Source: Cryptomeria japonica (Eukaryota > Streptophyta > Pinopsida > Cupressales > Cupressaceae). From it: DNA of 22,500 nucleotides. The stretch covers positions 97,501-120,000 of the forward strand of contig NW_026729190.1 in assembly GCF_030272615.1 (NCBI RefSeq). Direction: 5' to 3'. The position numbers and the translations under genes are program-made. Below are positions 9,184 through 18,620 of this stretch, in pieces. Numbering within the stretch: position 1 is the stretch's first letter; each line of letters begins with the position of its first letter. The notes under the pieces are model-generated. The model worked only from the letters and a program-made list of their open reading frames with translations, did not search any database and was not told the origin of the DNA.

Positions 9184-9387
9184 CTATTTGTCTGATTCTC
9201 ATACATGTGTAGCCTGCAACAACGATTAGGACATCCACCCCAACTTCTGAATTCGTCTGCGTTGACCGCACCAAAGGTGCACGCCTTGGTGCTCACCAAA
9301 ATCCGACTTCCGACTTCTTCTGCTATGCGGGGTCTTTGAGGTTGGCGCAGTGCGCACAACCAGGGGAGTCAACCCACCGAATGCAAC

Positions 9388-9403
9388 ACCTCCCCTATAT
9401 AAG
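9388..9403 (-). promoter_or_regulatory. Candidate Pol I spacer promoter core P12
   Basis: Same core. AGGGGAG (9362-9368) pairs with CTCCCCT (9390-9396). The GTCGAC site is changed to GTCAAC. Lies 220 bp from P11. Confidence 0.57.
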
Positions 9404-9544
9404 CTATTTGTCTGATTCTCATACATGCGTAGACTGCAGCAATGATTAGGACATCCACCCCAACTTTTGACTTCTTAAACAAGACAGGGTCTTTGAAGTT
9501 GGTGCAGTGCACACAACCAGGGGAGTCGACCCATCAAACGCAAC

Positions 9545-9561
9545 ACCTCCCCTATATAAAG
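9545..9561 (-). promoter_or_regulatory. Candidate Pol I spacer promoter core P13, one base longer
   Basis: The + strand reads TATATAAAG where other copies have TATATAAG, so the minus-strand core gains one T on its upstream side. AGGGGAG (9519-9525) pairs with CTCCCCT (9547-9553). GTCGAC lies at 9525-9530. This is the rightmost core, next to the GTGCAC-rich cluster. Confidence 0.52.
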
Positions 9562-9634
9562 CTATTTGTCCGATTCTCATACGTGTAGTCTGCAGCAGCG
9601 ATTAGGACATCGACCCCAACTTCCGAATTCGTTT

Positions 9635-9830
9635 GCATTGACCGCACCAAAGGTGCACGCCTTGGTGTGCACCCTGGAGTGCACTTTGGTGCTCACCTCG
9701 GTGCACACTTTGGTGTGCACCTCGGTGTGCACCAAAGGTGCGCACCTTGGAGCGCACCAAAGGTGTACACTTTGGAGCGCACCACATAGGGTCTTTGAGA
9801 GGTTGGCGCAGTGCGCACACCAAGGTGGGT
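9635..9830. repeat. GTGCAC-rich palindromic cluster
   Basis: Permutations of GCACCAAAGGTGC, CCTTGGTGTGCACC, CTTTGGTGTGCACC and GGTGCGCACCTTGGAGCGC follow each other closely. Most are short inverted repeats. The same words form the 52-bp satellite and the large array right of the 5S genes. A stray GGTCTTTGAG promoter-unit word lies at about 9789. Confidence 0.75.
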
Positions 9831-11013
9831 GTTGAGGTGCGTGCCGAGGTGGGTGGGTGCTAGGGTGCGCTCCATGGTGGGTGCCAGGGTGGGTGCGTGC
9901 TAGGGTGGATTCCAAAGAGGGTCATAGGGTGGGTGCCAAGGTGGGTTGGTGATATAGTGGGTTCAAAGGTGGGTACTAGGGTGGGTTCCAAGGTGGGTCA
10001 CAAGTTGGGTGCCAGGATGCGTGGGTGTTAGGTTGGGTGCCAAGGTGGGCTCCTGCGTGGGTGGGTGCTAGGGTGGGTTTCAAGGTGGACGCGAGGGCGG
10101 GTGCCAAGGTGGGTAACAAGTTGGGTGTTAGGATGGGTGAGTGCTAGAGTGGGTGCCAAGGTGGGTGGGTGCTAAGGTGGATGCCAAGGTGGTTCACAGG
10201 GTGGGTGGGTTCTAGGGTGAGTTCCAAGGTGGGTCACAGGTTCAGTGCTAGGGTGGGTGTCAAGGCGGGTGTCGAGGTGCCTGGGTGCTAGGGTGTGGAT
10301 GCCAATGTGGGTCATAGGGTGGGTACTAGGGTGGGCTGCAATGTGGGTGCCAAGGTGGGTAACATGCTCGGTGGGTTCTAAATTGGGTGCCAGGGTGGGT
10401 GTGCACCCACCTTGCCCGAGGTGGGTGCCAAGGTGCCAGTGTGGGTGGGTGCTAAGGTGGATGCCAAGGTGGGTGAGAAGGTGGGTGATAGGTTGAGTGG
10501 TAGGATGGGTGGGTGCCAAGATGGGTCACAGGGTGGGTGCAAGGGTGGGTAGGTGCTAGGGTTGGTGTCAGGGTGGGTGGGTGCTAGGTTGGGTTCCAAG
10601 GTGGGTGCGAGGGTGAGTGTCAAGGTGGGTCACAGGTTAGGTGCTAGGATGGGTGAGTGCTAGGGTGCAAAGGTGCCAGGGTGGGTGCTAGGATGGGTCG
10701 ATGCTAGGGTGAGTGGCAAGGTGGGTCCACAAGTGTCAAGGTGGGTGCCGAGGTGGGTGCCAAGTCGGCGACTGCTATGGTGGATGCCAAGGTGGGTCAC
10801 GGGGTGGGTGCCAAGTTGCTAGGTTGGGTTCCAAGGTGGGTGCCAACGTGGGTGCTAGGGTGCGTGGGTTAAAGGGTGTGTCACAACGTGGGTGCCAGGA
10901 TGGGTGCGCACCCACACTGGCCAAGACGGGTGCGGGTGCAAGGTTGGGTTCCAAGCCCGGTCACAGGCTGGGTGCTAGGATGGGTGGGTGCCAAGGTGGG
11001 CACCAGGGTGGGT
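9831..11013. repeat. G-rich minisatellite (GGTGGGTGCCAAGGTGGGTGCTAGGG type)
   Basis: Imperfect 10-30-bp units built from GGGTGCCAAGGTGGGT, GTGCTAGGGTGGGT and GGGTCACA fill the stretch with a strong G over C bias on the + strand. Canonical quadruplex patterns (four GGG runs with loops of 1-5 nt) occur at 10059-10077 and 10531-10549. Short inverted segments (GTGCACCCACCTTGCCC at about 10398, GTGCGCACCCACACTGG near 10904, CACCCACCCTGGCC at 11015) recur every few hundred bases. No gene is visible. Confidence 0.92.
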
Positions 11014-11026
11014 GCACCCACCCTGG
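11003..11026. other. 24-nt perfect palindrome at the 7.9-kb repeat breakpoint
   Basis: CCAGGGTGGGTG is followed directly by its exact reverse complement. The symmetry centre is between 11014 and 11015. The copy of this region at 18937 begins at the equivalent of 11014, so only the right half of the palindrome is duplicated. Confidence 0.9.
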
Positions 11027-11480
11027 CCAAGGTGGGTCACGGGGTGGGTCCTAGGGTGGGTAACGGGGTGGGTACTAAGGTGCGTGCCAAGGTGGGTCAT
11101 AGGGTGGGTGCCAAGGTGGGCACCAGGGTGGGTGTGCACCAACCCTAGCCAGGGTAGGTCACGGGGTGGTTGTCGGGGTGGGCGTCAAGGAGCCAAGGTG
11201 GGTGGCAAGTAGCCAAGTTGCGTGCCAAGGTGGGTGTCGGGGTGGGTGCCAAGGATCCAAGGTGGGTGCCAAGGAACCAAGGTGGGTGTCTGGGTGGGTG
11301 CCGAGGTGGGAGCCAGGGTGGGTCCCAAGGTGAGTGCAAAGGTGGGTGCCAGGGTCAAGGTGAGTGCCAATGTGGGTTCCAAGGTGCCAGGGTCAGGGTG
11401 AGTGCCAATGTGGGTTCAAAGGTGCTAAGTTGGGTGCGAGGTTGGGTGCGAGGGTGGGTGGGTGCCAAGGTGTGCTAGGT
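11014..11480. repeat. G-rich minisatellite tail inside the 7.9-kb unit
   Basis: Continues the minisatellite to its left. Positions 11041-11072 contain six G-runs of three or four separated by 1-5 nt, the densest quadruplex pattern I saw. Its copy is at 18964-18995. Confidence 0.9.
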
Positions 11481-11880
11481 GGAAGCCCGGGTGGGTCGGC
11501 ATCCCATGGGTGTCGAGTTGGGTGCCTGATGGGTGCTTCTTGTCAAGTTTTAGTCGTCGGGACTCATTTCGAGCCTTAGAGGTCGTTTCTTGTCCGGTTG
11601 CCCTGTCTTCGACCTGGGAACCCAATTTTGGTCCTCGGGTCCCATTTTTTTTTGTCTCGCATCCCACTTTTGGCCTGTGGCCTTTTCGGGGTCGATTCTC
11701 GTTTTGGGCATCAGAGCATGTTTCTTCTCCTAAAACCCAATATTTGTTTATTAAGTCTCGGAACACATTTTTGTTCTCGTGGACCCATCATGGGTCTTGG
11801 AACGCATTTGTGGTCCTTGGGTCCCATTTTGCATCCCGAAACTTGTGTTTTGGTGCTTGATCCCTATTTTGGGTGCCCAC
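11481..11880. other. T-rich spacer, no gene seen
   Basis: On the + strand this is T-rich and loosely repetitive, with TCGGGTCCCATTTT, CTCGCATCCCACTTTTGG and TTGGGTCCCATTTTGCATCC as related words. A 15-nt palindrome (GACCCATCATGGGTC) lies at 11782-11796. A run of nine T lies near 11647. The open frames of 130-160 codons have no recognisable domain and are repeated unchanged in the second copy, so they do not support a gene. Confidence 0.6.
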
Positions 11881-12268
11881 CTTGCACCAAGTGCGCACCC
11901 GGGGCAAACCGAGCGCCTTGGTGCACCGGGGCAAGATCGAGCGTGCACCCGAGGCGCCCCGAACATGCACCAAGGTGCACTCGGCCCACATGTGAGCGCA
12001 GGTCGTTGCGCCCGAGGTGGTGTGTGGGCACCGCGTTGCAGACGGGACACTGCACGCACACGACGCCCCCTCCAGGTGCACGCACGTAGGCCGGGCCGGG
12101 TGCACACCCGACGCCCTAGCAAGGTGCGCGCACCCGGGCAGGGCTCACACTTGGCGAACGGGGCGCACTTCGCGAGGGAGGGTGTGCACCTCGACGGGGG
12201 TGGGTGGCCGGGGTGGATTCGCACGTGGGTCGCGGTTTGCTAAGTACACACTGCGACAAGCTCATAAC
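11881..12268 (+). other. GC-rich 5' flank of 5S gene copy 1
   Basis: GC-rich sequence with CACCCGGGGCAAACCGAGC and CACCCGAGGCGCCCCGA words, which also occur in the downstream array. Immediately before the 5S gene, TAAGTA lies at -28 to -23, where plant 5S genes usually have a TATA-like element. A C lies at -1, as is usual. Confidence 0.6.
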
Positions 12269-12388
12269 GGGTGCGATCATACCAGCATTAGTGCACCGGA
12301 TCCCATCAGAACTCCGCAGTTAAGCGCGCTTGGGCCGGAGTAGTACTGGGATGGGTGACCTCCCGGGAAGTCCCGGTGTTGCACCCTT
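12269..12388 (+). rRNA. 5S ribosomal RNA, copy 1
   Basis: This 120-nt gene encodes the 5S RNA of the large ribosomal subunit and is transcribed by Pol III from internal control regions. It starts GGGTGCGATCATACCAGC and ends GGTGTTGCACCCTT, and the ends pair as helix I (GGGTGC with GCACCC). The internal promoter is complete: box A AGTTAAGCGCGCTTG at 12318-12332, intermediate element at 12335-12340, box C GGGATGGGTGACCTCCCG at 12348-12365. A T-run follows directly. Position 19 is A (12287), where copy 2 has G. The facing helix II base is C (12327), so copy 1 has an A-C mismatch where copy 2 has a G-C pair. The gene lies opposite to the inferred Pol I direction. It may be functional or slightly impaired. 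Confidence 0.98.
12318..12365 (+). promoter_or_regulatory. Internal Pol III control region of 5S copy 1
   Basis: Box A (12318-12332), intermediate element CCGGAG (12335-12340) and box C (12348-12365) lie at the standard 5S positions 50-64, 67-72 and 80-97, where TFIIIA binds. All three are identical in copy 2. Confidence 0.9.
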
Positions 12389-12392
12389 TTTT
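12387..12392 (+). terminator. Pol III T-run terminator of 5S copy 1
   Basis: Six T residues follow CACCC at the gene end. A second run of five T at 12395-12399 could act as backup. Confidence 0.9.
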
Positions 12393-12826
12393 AGTTTTTC
12401 GCCGGGCGTCGCAATGCTATTTGAATAAACCTTTTGCCCGTTTGCGTTCTCGTCGGGGCCGGGCCGGGCCGGGGTGCGCTGCCCGCACTACCGCGCGCGC
12501 GGGGGCGACACCGAGCGCGCACCCGAGGCGCCCCGAGCACACAGGCCACGGTGCAACCCGGGCGTTGTGCGCGCACCCCGGTGCGCCCGAGGTGCTGCGC
12601 GCGCACCCAGGTGAAATCGGTGTGCACCTCGGCCAGTGCGCGCTCGGTCGAGTCGCGCACGTTGGCCAAGGTGCACGGTGATGTTTCTTACTCTAAGGTT
12701 CCGCACCAGACGCCCGGGACAGGTGAGCGAAGCTGGGCGGGGCCGGGTGCGCGGCCGGGGCAGGTGCACGCAGCTGGAGAGAGCTTTGGAGCACACTTCG
12801 GAGCGCACCAATGATGCGCTCCATTC
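12393..12826. other. GC-rich 3' flank of 5S copy 1
   Basis: After a short TTTGAATAAACC stretch the sequence becomes very GC-rich (GGGCCGGGCCGGGCCGGGG near 12456, CCGCGCGCGCGGGGGCG near 12491). It then grades into the GCGCACC and GGAGCGCACC words of the array. No gene is seen. The long frames reflect high GC content. Confidence 0.6.
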
Positions 12827-12925
12827 AAAAGTTTCCTGAAAAGGCAAAAAAAGTTGAGATTATAGAATTTCCCACTTGAGAGATTGTAAAAAAAAAAAAT
12901 TTAAAATGAAGGAAACGCGGGTGCC
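12827..12925. other. AT-rich island A (diverged member)
   Basis: AAAAGGCAAAAAAAG, GAGATTATAGAATTTCCCAC and a run of twelve A form an AT-rich block in GC-rich surroundings. It matches islands C-K only loosely and is the most diverged full-length member of the family. Its copy lies at about 20750-20848. Confidence 0.75.
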
Positions 12926-14796
12926 AAGGTGTGCGCAGCCCAGCCAAGGTGTGCGCACCAAGGCGCCCACCCTGGCGAAGGTGCACGCAAGGTGCGCACC
13001 CGAGGCAAACCGGACAATTAACCCAACTTTCGACTTCGCGCGCACCTTGGAGCGCACTTCGGAGCGCTCCTTGGTGCGCACCAATCTTGGGCACCTCGGA
13101 GTGCACCATGGCGCCCACCAAGGTGCGCACCCGGGGCAAACCGAGCTCCGACTTCGTGCGCACCTTGGAGCGCACGAAAGGTGCGCACCATGGCGCCCAC
13201 CAAGGTGCGCAGCCCAGCCAAGGCGTGCGCATCAAGGTGCGCACCCTGGCGAAGGTGCGCACCCGGGGCAAACCGAGCTCCGACTTCGTGCGCACCTTGG
13301 AGCGCACAAAAGGTGCGCAACCCAGCCAAGGTGTGCGCACCCCGGTCAAACCGAGCTCCGAATCGTGCGCACCAGAGGTGCACGCCATCGTGCGCACCTT
13401 GGAGCACACTTCGGAGCCCTCCTTGGTGCGCGCCGATGTTGCGCACCTCGGAGCGCACCCGGGGAAAACAATGCAATTAACCCGACTTTCGACTTCGTGG
13501 GCACCTCGGAGCGCTCTCGGGTTCGCACCTCGGAGCACACCGAGGTGCGCACCTTTGATGCGCTGCCTTCACCAATTTCCAGAAAAGGCAAGAAAACATT
13601 GAGAAGGTGTGCGCACCGAGGTGCCCACCCTGGCGAAGGTGCACGCGAGGTGCGCACCCGGGGCAAACCGGGCTCCGACTTCGTGCACGCCGCACCTTGG
13701 AGCACACTTCGGAGCGCTCCTTGGTGCGCACCAGGGCGCGCAACCCAGCCGAGGTGCCCACCCCGGCGAAGGTGCACGCGAGGTGCGCACCCGGGGCAAA
13801 CCGGGCTCCGACTTCGTGCACGCCATGGTGCCCACCGCGGCGAAGGTGCACGCGAGGTGCGCACCCGGGGCAAACCGGGCTCCGACTTCGTGCACGCCGC
13901 ACCTTGGAGCACACTTCGGAGCGCTCCTTGGTGCGCACCATGGTGCCCACCAGGGCGCGCAACCCCGCCGAAGGTGCACGCGAGGTGCGCACCCGGGGCA
14001 AACCGGGCTCCGACTTCGTGCACGCCGCACCTTGGAGCACACTTCGGAGCGCTCCTTGGTGCGCACCATGGTGCCCACCAGGGCGCGCAACCCCGCCGAA
14101 GGTGCACGCGAGGTGCGCACCCGGGGCAAACCGGGCTCCGACTTCGTGCACGCCATGGTGCGCACCGCGGCGAAGGTGCGCACCCGGGGCAAACCGGGCT
14201 CCGACTTCGTGCACGCCGCACCTTGGAGCACACTTCGGAGCGCTCCTTGGTGCGCACCAGGGCGCGCAACCCAGCCGAGGTGCCCACCCCGGCGAAGGTG
14301 CACGCGAGGTGCGTACCCGGGGCAAACCGGGCTCCGACTTCGTGCACGCCGCACCTTGGAGCACACTTCGGAGCGCTCCTTGGTGCGCACCATGGTGCCC
14401 ACCAGGCCGCGCAACCCAGCCAAGGTGTGCGCACCAAGGTGCACGCGAGGTGCGCACCCGGGGCAAACCGGGGTCCGACTTCGTGCACGCCGCACCTTGG
14501 AGCACACATCGGGGCGCTCCCGGGTTCGCACCGGCGTTGCGCACCGTGGTGGGCACCTCGGAGCACACCAAGGTGGGCAGCGAGGTGCGCACCTTTGATG
14601 CGATGCCTTCACTAATTTCCATAAAAGGCAAAAAAAAAACGAGATTTTAAAATTTCCGTTTTGAAAGATAGTGAGAAAAAGGGAATGCTGGTGCCATCTT
14701 GAGCCCGCCCTGGTGCGCAGCCCAGCCAAGGTGTGCGCACCAAGGTGCCCACCCTGGCGAAGGTGCGCGCCCGGGCAATTAATCCAACTTCCAACT

Positions 14797-14930
14797 TCGC
14801 GCGCGCCAGGGTGGGAGCGCACCCAACAACCGGGCCTGGGAAGAGCCAATGCGAGAAACCCCACCAAACGCTCTGACAAAAAAAGAGGGGGCGCTCCAGT
14901 AACCCCGCTTCGGAGCGCACCCTGGGCAAA
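14797..14930. repeat. CCAAT-containing insert, copy 1 of 4
   Basis: This segment of about 120-130 bp (GGGCCTGGGAAGAGCCAATG, AACCCCACCAAACGCTC, AAAAAAAGAGGGGGCGCTCC) replaces the usual array words. It occurs again at about 15285-15400, 17149-17280 and 17636-17750, once after each of islands C, D, G and H. No function is recognised. Confidence 0.75.
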
Positions 14931-15148
14931 CCCAGCCAAGGTGCCCACCCCGGCCAAGGTGCAGGCGAGGTGCGCACCCGGGGCAAACCAGGCTCCGACA
15001 ACGTGCACGCCGCACCTTGGAGCACACTTCGTAGCGCTCCCGGGTGCGCACCTCAGAGCACACCAAGGTGGGCAGCGAGGTGCGCACCTTTGATGCGCTG
15101 CCTTCACTAATTTCCAGAAAAGGCAAAAAAAAAAGGAGATTTTAAAAT

Positions 15149-15180
15149 TTCCGTTTTGAAAGATAGTGAAAAAAACGGAA
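15149..15180. other. 9-bp stem in the AT-rich island (example from island D)
   Basis: TTCCGTTTT (15149-15157) and AAAACGGAA (15172-15180) are exact complements around a 14-nt loop. Islands H and K keep the stem. Islands C and G (AAAAGGGAA) and F and J (TTCCGTTCT) each carry one mismatch. Confidence 0.65.
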
Positions 15181-16651
15181 CGCGCGTGCCATCTTGAGCC
15201 CGCCCTGGTGCGCAGCCCAGGTAAGGTGCCCACCCTGGCAAAGGTGCGCACCCGGGCAATTAACCCTACTTCCGACTTCGTGCGCGCCAGGGTGGCAACC
15301 GGGCCTCGGAAGAGCCAATGCGAGAAACCCCACCAAACGCTCCGACAAAAAAAGAGGCGGCGCTCCAATAACCCCGCTTCGGAGCGCAGCCGGGGCAAAC
15401 CCAGCCAAGGTGCCCACCCCGACGAAGGTGCACGCGAGGTGCGCACCCGGGGCAAACCGGGCTCCGACAACGTGCACGCAGCACCTTGGAGCACACTTCG
15501 AAGCACTCCCGGGTGCCCACCGGCGTTGCGCACCGTGGTGGGCAGCGAGGTGCGCACCTTTGATGCGCTGCCTTCACTAATTTCCAGAAAAAGGCAAAAA
15601 AAAATGAGATTTTAAAATTTCCGTTTTGAAAGATAGTGAAAAAAAAGGAACGCGGGTGCCATCTTGAGCCCGCCCTGGTGCGCAGCCCAGGCAAGGCATG
15701 CGCACCAAGGTGCCCACCCGAGGTGCACACCCGGGGCAAACCGGGCTCCGACTTCGTGCAGGCCGCACCTTGGAGCACACTTCGGAGCGCTCCTTGGTGC
15801 GCACCATGGTGCCCACCAGGGCGCGCAACCCAGCCAAGGTCTGCACACCAAGGTGCCCACCCCGGCGAAGGTGCACGCGAGGTGCGCACCCGGGGCAAAC
15901 CGGGCTCCGACTTCGTGCACGCCATGGTGCCCACCGCGGCGAAGGTGCATGCGAGGTGCGCACCCGGGGCAAACCGGGCTCCGACTTCGTGCACGCCGCA
16001 CCTTGGAGCACACTTCGGAGCGCTCCTTGGTGCGCACCATGGTGCCCACCAGGGCGCGCAACCCAGCCAAGGTGTGCGCACCAAGGTGCACGCGAGGTGC
16101 GCACCCGGGGCAAACCGGGGTCCGACTTCGTGCACGCCGCACCTTGGAGCACACATCGGAGCGCTCCCAGGTTCGCACCAGCGTTGCGCACCTTTGATGC
16201 GCTGCCTTCACTAATTTCAAGAAAAGGCAAAAAAAAACGAGATTTTAAAATTTCCGTTCTGAAAGATAGTGAAAAAAACGGAACGCGGGTGCCATCTTGA
16301 GCCCTTCCTGGTGCGCAGCCCAGGCAAGTTGTGCGCACCAAGGTGCCCACCCTGGCGGAGGTGCGCGCCCGGGGCAATCCGGGCTCCGACTTCGTGCACT
16401 GCATGGTGCCCACCAAGGCGCGCAACCCAGCCAAGGTGCCCACCGCAGCGAAGGTGCACGCGAGGTGCACACCCGGGGCAAACCGGGCTCCGACTTCGTG
16501 CACGCCGCACCTTGGAGCACACTTCAGAGCGCTCCTTGGTGCGCACCAGGGCGCGCAACCCAGCCGAGGTGCCCACCCCGGCGAAGGTGCACGCGAGGTG
16601 TGCACCCGGGGCAAACCGGGCTCCGACTTCGTGCACGCCATGGTGCCCACC

Positions 16652-18620
16652 GCGGCGAAGGTGCGCACCCGGGGCAAACCGGGCTCCGACTTCGTGCACG
16701 CCGCACCTTGGAGCACACTTCGGAGCGCTCCTTGGTGCGCACCATGGTGCCCACCAGGCCGCGCAACCCAGCCAAGGTGTGCGCACCAAGGTGCACGCGA
16801 GGTGCGCACCCGGGGCAAACCGGGGTCCGACTTCGTGCACGCCGCACCTTGGAGCACACATCGGGGCGCTCCCGGGTTCGCACCGGCGTTGCGCACCGTG
16901 GTGGGCACCTCGGAGCACACCAAGGTGGGCAGCGAGGTGCGCACCTTTGATGCGATGCCTTCACTAATTTCCATAAAAGGCAAAAAAAAAACGAGATTTT
17001 AAAATTTCCGTTTTGAAAGATAGTGAGAAAAAGGGAATGCTGGTGCCATCTTGAGCCCGCCCTGGTGCGCAGCCCAGCCAAGGTTTGCGCACCAAGGTGC
17101 CCACCCTGGCGAAGGTGCGCGCCCGGGCAATTAACCCAACTTCCAACTTCGCGCGCGCCAGGGTGGGAGCGCACCCAACAACCGGGCCTGGGAAGAGCCA
17201 ATGCGAGAAACCCCACCAAACTCTCTGACAAAAAAAGAGGGGGCGCTCCAGTAACCCCGCTTCGGAGCGCACCCTGGGCAAACCCAGCCAAGGTGCCCAC
17301 CCCGGCCAAGGTGCAGGCGAGGTGCGCACCCGGGGCAAACCGGGCTCCGACAACGTGCACGCCGCACCTTGGAGCACACTTCGTAGCGCTCCCGGGTGCG
17401 CACCTCAGAGCACACCAAGGTGGGCAGCGAGGTGCGCACCTTTGATGCGCTGCCTTCACTAATTTCCAGAAAAGGCAAAAAAAAAAGGAGATTTTAAAAT
17501 TTCCGTTTTGAAAGATAGTGAAAAAAACGGAACGCGCGTGCCATCTTGAGCCCGCCCTGGTGCGCAGCCCAGGTAAGGTGCCACCCTGGCAAAGGTGCGC
17601 ACCCGGGCAATTAACCCTACTTCCGACTTCGTGCGCGCCAGGGTGGCAACCGGGCCTCGGAAGAGCCAATGCGAGAAACCCCACCAAACGCTCCGACAAA
17701 AAAAGAGGCGGCGCTCCAATAACCCCGCTTCGGAGCGCAGCCGGGGCAAACCAAGCCAAGGTGCCCACCCCGACGAAGGTGCACGCGAGGTGCGCACCCG
17801 GGGCAAACCGGGCTCCGACAACGTGCACGCAGCACCTTGGAGCACACTTCGAAGCACTCCCGGGTGCCCACCGGCGTTGCGCACCGTGGTGGGCAGCGAG
17901 GTGCGCACCTTTGATGCGCTGCCTTCACTAATTTCCAGAAAAAGGCAAAAAAAAATGAGATTTTAAAATTTCCGTTTTGAAAGATAGTGAAAAAAAAGGA
18001 ACGCGGGTGCCATCTTGAGCCCGCCCTGGTGCGCAGCCCAGGCAAGGCATGCGCACCAAGGTGCCCACCCGAGGTGCACACCCGGGGCAAACCGGGCTCC
18101 GACTTCGTGCAGGCCGCACCTTGGAGCACACTTCGGAGCGCTCCTTGGTGCGCACCATGGTGCCCACCAGGGCGCACCCGAGGCAAACCGGGCTCCGACT
18201 TCGTGCACGCCGCACCTTGGAGCACACATCGGAGCGCTCCCAGGTTCGCACCAGCGTTGCGCACCTTTGATGCGCTGCCTTCACTAATTTCCAGAAAAGG
18301 CAAAAAAAAACGATATTTTAAAATTTCCGTTCTGAAAGATAGTGAAAAAAACGGAACGCGGGTGCCATCTTGAGCCCTTCCTGATGCGCAGCCCAGGCAA
18401 GTTGTGCGCACCAAGGTGCCCACCCTGGCGGAGGTGCGCGCCCGGGGCAAACCGGGCTCCGACTTCGTGCACTGCATGGTGCCCACCAAGGCGCGCAACC
18501 CAGCCAAGGTGCCCACCGCAGCGAAGGTGCACGCGAGGTGCGCACCCGAGGTGCACACCCGGGGCAAACCGGGCTCCGACTTCGTGCACGCCGCACCTTG
18601 GAGCACACTTCAGAGCGCTC
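16652..18620. repeat. Nested duplication, right copy
   Basis: Carries islands G-J in the same order as C-F. It lacks about 278 bp between islands I and J compared with E-F, which explains the shorter I-J spacing (351 bp against 634 bp). Confidence 0.88.

Larger units (their letters stand above)
8576..9620. repeat. 157-bp promoter units carrying P8 to P13
   Basis: Cores are spaced 157, 157, 157, 220 and 157 bp apart. The unit is GGTCTTTGAGGTTGGCG, a GCGCACAACC arm, GGGGAGTCGACCCATCAAAC, the core, CTATTTGTCTGATTCTCATAC and ACATCGACCCCAACTTTTGA. The 220-bp interval between P11 and P12 carries an extra block of about 63 bp with CACCAAAGGTGCACGCC and CCTTGGTG. These are shortened versions of the P4-P7 units without the minisatellite part. 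Confidence 0.92.
14300..16545. repeat. Nested duplication, left copy
   Basis: This stretch, with islands C-F, is repeated from about 16652 with an offset of 2,352 bp. The offset falls to 2,351 after a 1-bp loss near 17581, and to 2,073 after a deletion of about 278 bp near 18175. It belongs to the 7.9-kb unit, so amplification occurred at several scales. Confidence 0.88.

Noticed and set aside
5391-9561. Pol II promoters on the + strand with CTATATAAG as TATA box
   Set aside because: Not excluded, but less likely. No coding gene follows any copy, the GGGG next to TATATA on the minus strand is the Pol I hallmark, and the arrangement in graded spacer units with nearby 5S genes fits rDNA.
11462-12243. 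Open frames of 130-163 codons in the T-rich spacer upstream of the 5S genes
   Set aside because: They overlap on both strands, have no domain and extend into the GC-rich 5S flank. Their conservation between the two copies reflects recent duplication rather than selection.
12229-12257. Small stem GTCGC/GCGAC just upstream of 5S copy 1
   Set aside because: Only 5 bp, and copy 2 has GTCAC in the left arm, so the pairing is not kept.
12269-12388. 5S sequence as part of a Cassandra-type LTR retroelement
   Set aside because: Cassandra elements carry 5S-derived sequence in their LTRs, but here the full 120-nt gene with intact ends and T-run terminator occurs once per 7.9 kb. I see no LTR pair, primer-binding site or polypurine tract around it.
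12876-17828. Very long open frames on both strands in the right array (up to about 660 codons, rich in Arg, Ala, Pro, Gly, Cys and His)
   Set aside because: Several frames on both strands are open at once over the same repeats. The products are low-complexity permutations of the same words with no domain, and AT-rich islands end many of them. High GC and repeat structure explain them.
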